Part shown: positions 1-4,270 of the stretch, in pieces
Layout of the letters: the number at the start of each line of letters is the position of its first letter
How positions within the stretch are numbered: the first letter of the stretch is position 1
From: Deltaproteobacteria bacterium
GTDB taxonomy: Bacteria > Desulfobacterota > Desulfarculia > Adiutricales > Adiutricaceae
Direction: 5' to 3'
Assembly (NCBI GenBank): GCA_031279525.1
Contig: JAITIH010000074.1
Span: forward strand, 1 to 5,324
DNA length: 5,324 nt
Program-made: the position numbers and the translations under genes
Notes under the pieces: model-generated
Database searches by the model: none
What the model saw: only the letters and a program-made list of their open reading frames with translations
What the model was told of the DNA's origin: nothing

Positions 1-1
1 A

Positions 2-130
2 AAGACCGGCCCAAGGCTCAATAAACCAAGACCTAAATCCCTAAAAAAACCGACCAAAAGAAAGATTGGCGGGTCGGCCCCCCGAAGCCGGTCGGTCGAC
101 CCCAAAAAGCCATTAAAGCCCCCAGATTAA
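2..130 (+). CDS. Possible C-terminal tail of an upstream gene (partial, weak)
   Basis: One forward frame is open from base 2 to a TAA at 128-130, while the other two forward frames stop at 22-24 and 42-44. The 42 residues visible are rich in Lys, Arg, Pro and Ser (for example KPRPKSLKKPTKRK) and end in KKPLKPPD. This looks like a disordered basic tail rather than a folded domain. The stop codon lies in the loop of a hairpin at 115-140, a plausible place for a gene end. No family can be named, because the body of any such gene lies outside the window. An open frame of this length can arise by chance, so this is a tentative call. Confidence 0.3.
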   Translation, partial: KTGPRLNKPRPKSLKKPTKRKIGGSAPRSRSVDPKKPLKPPD

Positions 131-140
131 GGAGGGCTTT
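115..140 (+). terminator. Possible transcription terminator hairpin
   Basis: AAAGCCC (115-121) pairs with GGGCTTT (134-140). The stem is extended by CC/GG (122-123 with 131-132) next to one bulged A, and the loop is 7 nt. The 3' side continues TTTTGGGGGGGTCTTCT, with only a short T run, so it is not a textbook intrinsic terminator. It sits at the border between the GC-rich left end and the AT-rich DNA that follows, as expected at the end of an upstream transcription unit. It could act on either strand. Confidence 0.35.
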
Positions 141-450
141 TGGGGGGGTCTTCTATAAGGTTATTATGATATATAATTTTCAATATAAAGATAAAATAAT
201 TTAAAAAATTAAATAATAAGTTATAGTAGTATGAAATTTAAAAAAATTTTAAAAACTGTAGAATGCGCTTGGCCCTTGGCTCTAGGCCATGTAACTTTAA
301 TTATGGAAATTTCTGGGCGGGGCTTATCGACAGGTCAAAAAATTTGTTTTATAATGAAATTAGCCAATGAATTAAAGTTGGCATTGAAGGCAACTTGCCG
401 GAATCGCTGGTCAAATCGATTTATTCCCCTAAATTTTCATAGCGTGAACC
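131..450. other. AT-rich intergenic regulatory region upstream of the ABC operon
   Basis: This stretch is strongly AT-rich, especially 150-260, and differs sharply from the GC-rich genes. It contains the ABC operon promoter (327-355) and the leader that follows it. In the leader, GCCAA (363-367) can pair with TTGGC (378-382), and an 11-bp near-palindrome GGCAACTTGCC lies at 389-399; either could be an operator or a small leader hairpin. An 81-codon open frame from 231 to 476 crosses the region, but it lacks a ribosome site, contains the promoter and runs into the ATPase gene, so I do not treat it as a gene. Confidence 0.6.
327..355 (+). promoter_or_regulatory. Sigma70-type promoter for the ABC transporter operon
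   Basis: The -35 box TCGACA (327-332) matches TTGACA at five of six positions. A 17-nt spacer separates it from a perfect TATAAT (350-355). The predicted transcription start is near 361-363, giving a leader of about 90 nt before the ATPase start at 451. The boxes and spacing are seen directly; activity is inferred. Another TATAAT at 172-177 has no acceptable -35 box. Confidence 0.7.
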
Positions 451-1206
451 ATGGAGCTCGTAGTCGAGACGTTTAATCTGACCAAAAGGTACGGCCGGGA
501 AACCGTGGTGTCCGATCTCAATCTGGGCGTCCGGGCGGGCGAGATCTTCGGTTTTTTAGGGCCTAACGGCGCGGGCAAGACCACGACGCTATTAATGTTG
601 TTGGGCTTGTCCGAGCCTAGCGCGGGCGAGGCCAAAGTTTTGGGCTTAAACCCAGTCAAAGAGCCATTGGCGGTCAAGTCTAAGGTCGGTTACCTGCCTG
701 AGAACACGGGTTTTTACGGCGACCTGACGGCCTTAGAGAATCTGGCCTTCGTGGCTGAGCTGAATAGCCTGGAAAAAGTTGAGGGGCTCCTGGCCGAGAC
801 TTTAAAGCTGGTGAGCCTGTACGAGGTCAAGGATCGCCTGGTCTCGACTTTCTCCCGGGGCATGCGCCAGCGCTTAGGCTTAGCCGAGGTCCTGATTAAA
901 AAACCCCAGCTGATTTTCCTGGACGAGCCGACCTTAGGCTTGGACCCGGAAGGCATCGCCACCATGCTGGGCCTCATCGAAAGGCTGCCTAGGGAAATGG
1001 GCTTAAGCGTCGTTTTGTCCTCCCACCTCTTGCACCTGGTGGCTAAGGTGGCCCACCGCGTGGCCATCTTGAACAAAGGCCGCTTATTGGCTTTAGGCTC
1101 GGTGGAAAGCCTGGCCCAGGAGGCCGGGGTCGAGGCCAACTTAGAGGAAGTTTACCGGCGCTATTTCCAGACGGCTGAGGTCGACGGGGCGGGGGAGGCG
1201 GCGTGA
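451..1206 (+). CDS. ABC-2-type transporter ATP-binding protein
   Basis: This 251-residue cytoplasmic ATPase powers the membrane partner encoded next to it. Visible motifs are Walker A GPNGAGKT (37-44), a Q-loop region YLPEN (81-85), an ABC signature FSRGMRQRL (134-142), Walker B LIFLDEP (154-160), D-loop GLDP (163-166) and switch His192 in LSSHLL. The Q-loop position carries Glu rather than Gln, and the signature is SRGMRQ rather than LSGGQ. Both variants occur in the CcmA/NosF/GldA-like ABC-2 exporter ATPases, so the protein is probably active. The start is forced: an in-frame TGA at 445-447 lies just before the ATG at 451. No clear Shine-Dalgarno site precedes it. The stop overlaps the permease start by 4 nt (GTGA), so the two are translationally coupled. 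The cargo cannot be deduced; drug, lipid or polysaccharide export, or a membrane-protein assembly role, are all possible. Confidence 0.96.
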   Translation: MELVVETFNLTKRYGRETVVSDLNLGVRAGEIFGFLGPNGAGKTTTLLMLLGLSEPSAGEAKVLGLNPVKEPLAVKSKVGYLPENTGFYGDLTALENLAFVAELNSLEKVEGLLAETLKLVSLYEVKDRLVSTFSRGMRQRLGLAEVLIKKPQLIFLDEPTLGLDPEGIATMLGLIERLPREMGLSVVLSSHLLHLVAKVAHRVAILNKGRLLALGSVESLAQEAGVEANLEEVYRRYFQTAEVDGAGEAA

Positions 1207-2174
1207 AGGCGATTGTCCGCAAAGAGTTGGCCGATCACTTTGGCTCGGCCCGCTTCTTAATAATAGTTTCCTTGATCTTTATGATAGCCTTTTTAGGCGC
1301 CCACCTGGCCAGCCAAGGCATAAGGGAGGCCTTGACCGCCGGCGGCCAGGAGTACCTGGCCGGCCGCTCCTTCCTTTTGATTTTCACGGCCACCGGGGCC
1401 TTCTTCCCCCTGACCGTCTTTCTGGCCCTCTTTGGCCCACTGGTCGGCTTGGTCTTAGGGTTCGACGCCATTAACCGCGAGCGAGCCCAGGGGACTTTGT
1501 CCAAGATTCTCTCCCAGCCCATTTACCGCGACGAGGTCATCCTCGGCAAATACTTGGCCGGCCTGGTCACGGTGGCCATCACCCTCTCGGCCCTCTTGAT
1601 CCTCTTGGGGGCCTTGGGCCTCATCGGGGCCGGGGTCGTGCCCACCCCCGAGGAGCTGGCCCGGCTCTTCGTTTTTTGGGCTCTAAGCCTCGTTTACATC
1701 GGGTTCTGGCTGGGGCTGTCCATCGTCTTTTCCATAATCTTCCGCTCGGTGGCCACCTCGGCCTTGGCCGCGGCGGCCCTTTGGATCTTGATCGCCTTTT
1801 TCTTGCCGGTCTTAGGCCAGGCCCTGGCCCAGGCCGTGACCCCGGCGGTCGACGCCCAAAGGCCGACCTACGAGGAGCTGGCCAAACGGGAAATGGTCAA
1901 TCAGGTCGTGGCCAAGGCCTCGCCCACGGGCTTGTTCAACCAGGCCGCTCAGGTCATTTTGGACCCCACGAATCGAGGCGGCTCGGAAGCCTTTCAAGTG
2001 GCCGTCTCCAGCCGGGTCAACCGGCTTTTGTTGACCCACTTTCGGGGTGGGCTGTCCCTAAGCCAGTCGCTGGGCCTCATGGCCCCGGAGTTCCTGATTC
2101 TGGCCGGGTTCGCTTTAAGCACCTTTATCCTGGCCTACCTGACCTTCTCCCGGCAGGAGGTCCGATCGATTTAG
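1203..2174 (+). CDS. ABC-2-type transporter permease (NosY/GldF-like)
   Basis: This 323-residue membrane protein is the channel half of the ABC exporter. Hydrophobic segments fit six helices at about 18-35, 56-87, 117-144, 154-180, 184-206 and 295-315. Between helices 2 and 3 lies the cytoplasmic motif DAINRERAQGTLSKILSQP (88-106), followed by YRDEVILGK. This matches the ER-x-x-GTL-x-x-(L)-x-x-P-x-x-R-x-x-x-x-GK pattern known from the NosY/ABC-2 membrane family. A soluble loop of about 88 residues (207-294) separates helices 5 and 6. The GTG start at 1203 overlaps the ATPase stop (GTGA), and a GGGGGAGG ribosome site lies a few bases upstream inside the ATPase gene. The N-terminus MKAIVRKEL is typical of the family, where an amphipathic stretch precedes helix 1. 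No substrate-binding or accessory gene is visible, which fits an exporter. The cargo is unknown. Confidence 0.92.
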   Translation: MKAIVRKELADHFGSARFLIIVSLIFMIAFLGAHLASQGIREALTAGGQEYLAGRSFLLIFTATGAFFPLTVFLALFGPLVGLVLGFDAINRERAQGTLSKILSQPIYRDEVILGKYLAGLVTVAITLSALLILLGALGLIGAGVVPTPEELARLFVFWALSLVYIGFWLGLSIVFSIIFRSVATSALAAAALWILIAFFLPVLGQALAQAVTPAVDAQRPTYEELAKREMVNQVVAKASPTGLFNQAAQVILDPTNRGGSEAFQVAVSSRVNRLLLTHFRGGLSLSQSLGLMAPEFLILAGFALSTFILAYLTFSRQEVRSI

Positions 2175-2217
2175 GCGGTTCCGCCAAAAGGCCGATCCGC
2201 CTTTAGGCCTAACCGCC
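2174..2217 (+). terminator. Two-tier hairpin at the end of the ABC operon
   Basis: GGCGGTT (2174-2180, beginning on the last base of the permease stop codon) pairs perfectly with AACCGCC (2211-2217). Inside it, AAAGGC (2187-2192) pairs with GCCTTT (2199-2204). A competing local hairpin is GGCGG-TT-CCGCC (2174-2185). The position directly at the stop suggests a terminator or an mRNA 3'-end stabiliser. No T run follows, so intrinsic termination is uncertain. Pairings are seen directly; the role is inferred. Confidence 0.4.
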
Positions 2218-2465
2218 AAAGGCCTATATATATGGATAGGCGCTAATCGTGGAGACGGGCCAATGGCTCTAAAAATAGGGAATGGGCGGCTAGGGAGTCT
2301 AACGGGCGCGGCCGGGGGCGCCGCCTGAGCCAAGGCGGCCAAAGGGTCGTTAAGGGGTTCGCCAGAGCCGGCTAGCCGGAGGGGCGTGAGAGCGGCAAGG
2401 CGGTTCTTAGGGCCGCGAGGCTAAGGTCAGGCCGGGCGACGGAGCGAGGCCCAGACGGCCGGGAA
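2175..2465. other. GC-rich non-coding island rich in inverted repeats
   Basis: About 290 bases are GC-rich yet carry no convincing gene in any frame. Beyond the two-tier hairpin at the start, the inverted repeats are GCCTAT/ATAGGC (2222-2227 with 2236-2241), GCCGCCT/AGGCGGC with a 6-nt loop (2320-2326 with 2333-2339), and a perfect 12-bp palindrome CCGGCTAGCCGG (2368-2379). Composition flips abruptly to AT-rich near 2466. I searched by eye for the conserved cores of RNase P RNA, tmRNA, SRP RNA and tRNA and did not find them. The stretch could be a structured RNA, a palindromic intergenic element or a decayed gene; the sequence does not decide. Confidence 0.5.
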
Positions 2466-2608
2466 AGTAAAAAAAATTCTCGTCGGAAATAGTCTTCTAT
2501 GGGAAGTTAATTTAAAACAAATTAACGGCTAATTTTTGATTCTAGTGGAAAATTAAGGTAGCCATTTTTTTGGCCAAAGGTTGGAGCCCAGAAAAACTGG
2601 GCGATTAA

Positions 2609-2625
2609 AAGTCAAAAAATGACTT
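2609..2625. promoter_or_regulatory. Palindrome abutting the -35 box, possible operator
   Basis: AAGTCAAAAAATGACTT is a perfect inverted repeat with 6-bp arms and a 5-nt A-only centre. Its last two bases are the first two of the TTGACA -35 box at 2624. A dimeric regulator bound here would contact or occlude RNA polymerase. The repeat is seen directly; the operator role is inferred from position. Confidence 0.4.
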
Positions 2626-2653
2626 GACAAATAGTCTTGGGGCAAAGGATAAT
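2624..2653 (+). promoter_or_regulatory. Sigma70-type promoter upstream of the acsD pair
   Basis: A perfect TTGACA (2624-2629) is followed after 18 nt by GATAAT (2648-2653), which matches TATAAT at five of six positions. Transcription would start near 2660. The next gene on this strand is acsD at 3213, so the transcript either has a leader of about 550 nt or belongs to a small RNA made from this intergenic region. A weaker candidate closer to the gene is TTAACC (2871-2876), 17 nt, TAAAAT (2894-2899). Confidence 0.6.
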
Positions 2654-2865
2654 AAATTACTCTATCACTGAGTTTAATGCCCGGCCTAGAGAGCTACTTA
2701 GAAGAGCCCAAAAGCTGGGTAGTCCAGTTAACCAGAGAAAAAAATTGATTTTTTCTGGGAAGGGACAACCTTAAACAAATCGCAGGTATTTTGGCGCTCC
2801 GATTCTTAATCTGAATACCCAAGTTTAATTATTGACAATTGGCAGCAATTGGGTCGCGTGTAATT

Positions 2866-2913
2866 GGATTTTAACCCAAATAATATTTTTTTATAAAATA
2901 CGGGTTTAAATCT
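2866..2913 (+). promoter_or_regulatory. Long imperfect hairpin in the acsD leader
   Basis: GGATTTTAACCC (2866-2877) pairs with GGGTTTAAATCT (2902-2913) over 12 positions with one mismatch and one G-T wobble. Inside, TATTTT (2884-2889) pairs with AAAATA (2895-2900). It is the longest hairpin I see in the leader. It overlaps the weaker promoter candidate at 2871-2899, so it may instead reflect AT-rich promoter DNA. Confidence 0.4.
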
Positions 2914-2998
2914 AAAAAAGTAGGGGAACGAAAACTAAATTTCCTATTCTACCTCGCCGTCATTTATCAATTTGGCCAAGCGGGTTTAAATATAGGCT

Positions 2999-3016
2999 AA
3001 AACCCAATTGGGTTTT
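2999..3016. repeat. Perfect 18-bp palindrome
   Basis: AAAACCCAATTGGGTTTT reads the same on both strands over all 18 bases. It shares its AACCC/GGGTT arms with nearby sites: AACCC at 2873-2877, and the direct repeats CGGGTTTAAAT at 2901 and 2981. Such a site is typical of dimer-binding operators, but no regulator gene is present in the window. Confidence 0.6.
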
Positions 3017-3074
3017 GTATTAACGTAAATAATTGATCTAATAAGAAATTGTTAAGATTGATACGGAGCCAAAC

Positions 3075-3106
3075 AACTCTGACCCAAACAGAGTTAGCTT
3101 GACTCT
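3075..3106 (+). promoter_or_regulatory. Mutually exclusive hairpins in the acsD leader
   Basis: AACTCTG (3075-3081) pairs perfectly with CAGAGTT (3089-3095) around a 7-nt loop. The second arm can instead pair forward, AGAGT (3090-3094) with ACTCT (3102-3106). Only one can form at a time, as in attenuator-type leaders. No T run follows, so a classical terminator is not shown. Confidence 0.35.
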
Positions 3107-3151
3107 AGTTCTACGTCGCTTGGCTTAGACGGCGCGCCATGGCCGACCTGG

Positions 3152-3196
3152 CGATCGTTGGTGGACGAACGGCTCCCAAAGGCCAAGGCCGGTTCG
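3152..3196 (+). promoter_or_regulatory. Competing stems just before the acsD ribosome site
   Basis: CGATCGT (3152-3158) can pair with ACGAACG (3165-3171) with one mismatch. Alternatively CGAACGGC (3166-3173) pairs with GCCGGTTCG (3188-3196) with one bulged G. The two share the central arm and exclude each other. The second ends four bases before the AGGAGG of acsD (3201-3206), so it could alter ribosome access. The function is inferred. Confidence 0.35.
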
Positions 3197-3200
3197 TTTC

Positions 3201-3206
3201 AGGAGG
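3201..3206 (+). promoter_or_regulatory. acsD: Strong ribosome binding site of the first acsD
   Basis: AGGAGG, in the context TTTCAGGAGGTGGATT, lies 6 nt before a TTG start at 3213. It decides the start: the frame is open upstream only to a TAG at 3126 and contains no ATG, GTG or TTG between that stop and 3213. The same sequence precedes the second copy. Confidence 0.9.
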
Positions 3207-3212
3207 TGGATT

Positions 3213-4214
3213 TTGGCTTTCCAGGTTAAGACTATTAAGTATAGTGGAAAAATTAACGTGATCCCATTAGGCGCCAATAATATTGTGGTGGGAGGCCAGT
3301 CGGCCTTTCCATTCTATGACTTTGAGGGTGCCTTTCCCAATAAGCCTAAGCTGGCCCTCCAAATTTGGGACAGCGATCCGGGCGAGGCCATCAGCGCGCC
3401 CTTAGCCGAGGCCTACGCGGGCGTCATGGACGACCCAGGGGCCTGGGCCAAGAAGGCGGTCGAGTATGGGGCAGATTTGGTGTGCTTGACCTTAAAGAGC
3501 ACCGACCCCAACGACCAGAACGCCGGCGCGGCCGAGGCCTTGGCGGCCACTCAGAAGGTTCTGGAGGCCGTCGGCCACGTCCCGGTCATCGTCTTTGGGG
3601 TCGACAACCGGGAAAAAGACATCGAGACATTGTCGGCAATCTGCGAGACTTTCGCCGGCAAAAACCTCGTCGTCGGGCCGGTCACGGACAAAAACTACAA
3701 GCAGATTGGGGCCCAGGCCTTGGCTTACGGACACACGGTCATCGCCCGTTCCCCCATTGACGTTAACCTGGCTAAGCAGCTCAACATCCTCCTCATGGAT
3801 TTGGGCATAAAATCCGACAAAATCCTGATCGACCCGAATACCGGCGGCCTGGGCTACGGAATGGAATATTGCTATTCCGTCATGGAGCGCTTGGAGGCCG
3901 CCGCCTTGCTTCAGGCCGACGACAGTCTCCAGCAGCCAATTATTAACATGTTGGGCGAGGAAATCTGGAAAACCAAGGAAGCCAACCAACCGGCCGAGGC
4001 CGCCCCAGCGTTGGGCGATCAGGTCTGCCGGGGCGTTCTGATGGAAGTGACCGAGGCCGTTTCTCTATTGGCCGCCGGCTCCAGCCTTTTGGTCCTAAGC
4101 CACCCTGAGTCGTTAAAGCTCGTCCGCTACTACATTGACTTGTGGGCCGACGGCGGCGAGATCGCGGGCGAGGGGTTTTTAAACGTTCCGATTACTCCCT
4201 TAGGCAATATGTAG
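3213..4214 (+). CDS. acsD: Corrinoid iron-sulfur protein small subunit (acetyl-CoA decarbonylase/synthase delta), copy 1
   Basis: AcsD is the smaller half of the corrinoid iron-sulfur protein. Together with AcsC it holds the cobamide that takes a methyl group from methyl-tetrahydrofolate and passes it to acetyl-CoA synthase in the Wood-Ljungdahl pathway, in the cytoplasm. The 333-residue length is close to the roughly 320 residues of the Moorella protein. Family blocks are EYGADLVCLTLK (84-95), VPVIVFGVDNREKDIETL (123-140), IARSPIDVNLAKQLNILL (177-194), ILIDPNTGGLGYGMEY (204-219) with SVMER (222-226), IWKTKEAN (251-258) and SHPES (296-300). These closely resemble the acetogen blocks IARSPLDINICKQLNIL and IDPSIGGLGYGIEY. 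The protein is a TIM-barrel type and carries no Fe-S motif, as expected. It starts with TTG behind AGGAGG and is followed after 56 nt by a paralogue. Regulation probably acts through the long leader upstream. Confidence 0.95.
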   Translation: MAFQVKTIKYSGKINVIPLGANNIVVGGQSAFPFYDFEGAFPNKPKLALQIWDSDPGEAISAPLAEAYAGVMDDPGAWAKKAVEYGADLVCLTLKSTDPNDQNAGAAEALAATQKVLEAVGHVPVIVFGVDNREKDIETLSAICETFAGKNLVVGPVTDKNYKQIGAQALAYGHTVIARSPIDVNLAKQLNILLMDLGIKSDKILIDPNTGGLGYGMEYCYSVMERLEAAALLQADDSLQQPIINMLGEEIWKTKEANQPAEAAPALGDQVCRGVLMEVTEAVSLLAAGSSLLVLSHPESLKLVRYYIDLWADGGEIAGEGFLNVPITPLGNM

Positions 4215-4270
4215 GCGGCCGATAGGCCCGTATTAGCGATAAGCCGGCTTGACTTTTCAGGAGGTGGATT
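4215..4270 (+). promoter_or_regulatory. Spacer between acsD copies with palindrome and duplicated ribosome site
   Basis: The 56-nt gap shows no promoter, so the two genes are probably co-transcribed. It holds a 10-bp palindrome AAGCCGGCTT (4241-4250) and AGGAGG (4259-4264) 6 nt before the TTG start. The 28 bases 4255-4282 are identical to 3197-3224, covering the ribosome site, spacer, start codon and first codons. Confidence 0.6.

Larger units (their letters stand above)
2466..3212. other. Mostly AT-rich intergenic region and probable acsD leader
   Basis: No gene is visible in these roughly 750 bases; composition is AT-rich to about 3060 and becomes GC-rich again from about 3110. It is dense in perfect short inverted repeats. 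From about 2500 to 2625 there are three with 5-nt A-rich loops: GTTAATTT/AAATTAAC (2506-2513 with 2519-2526), GCCCAG/CTGGGC (2586-2591 with 2597-2602) and AAGTCA/TGACTT (2609-2614 with 2620-2625). A promoter follows at 2624-2653. Downstream lie further hairpins (2732-2758, 2785-2819, 2866-2913, 2999-3016, 3075-3095 and 3152-3196). I found no conserved core of a cobalamin, SAM or other familiar riboswitch by eye. Confidence 0.55.

Noticed and set aside
32..113. Short reverse-strand frame (26 codons) beginning with ATG opposite 111-113
   Set aside because: It is very short, overlaps inverted repeats and has no similarity to anything recognisable.
172..177. TATAAT in the AT-rich region as a second promoter
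   Set aside because: No -35 hexamer with acceptable match or spacing precedes it, and such hexamers are common by chance in AT-rich DNA.
231..476. 81-codon open frame upstream of the ABC ATPase
   Set aside because: It has no ribosome site, shows AT-rich codons unlike the neighbouring genes, contains a near-consensus promoter (327-355) and overlaps the ATPase start. It has no recognisable family.
1676..2206. 176-codon forward frame within the permease
   Set aside because: It is an alternate-frame shadow of the permease, rich in Gly, Pro and Arg from reading GC-rich codons out of frame. The permease frame has clear membrane segments and family motifs.
2115..2342. 75-codon reverse-strand frame across the end of the permease
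   Set aside because: It is Pro/Ala/Arg-rich, has no ribosome site or family, and overlaps the permease end antisense.
2381..2460. Possible SRP RNA or RNase P RNA core (GGTCAGG followed by GC-rich sequence)
   Set aside because: The conserved GGAA/AGCAG bulge of SRP RNA and the RNase P signature blocks are missing; the resemblance is limited to a few bases.
2761..2860. tRNA-like or cobalamin riboswitch-like element
   Set aside because: The GGTATT/AATACC stem is real, but there is no T-loop, acceptor pairing or cobalamin box, so it is left as an unassigned hairpin.
2832..2864. TTGACA with TGTAAT as an acsD promoter
   Set aside because: The spacer is 21 nt, too long for sigma70, and the -10 match is modest.
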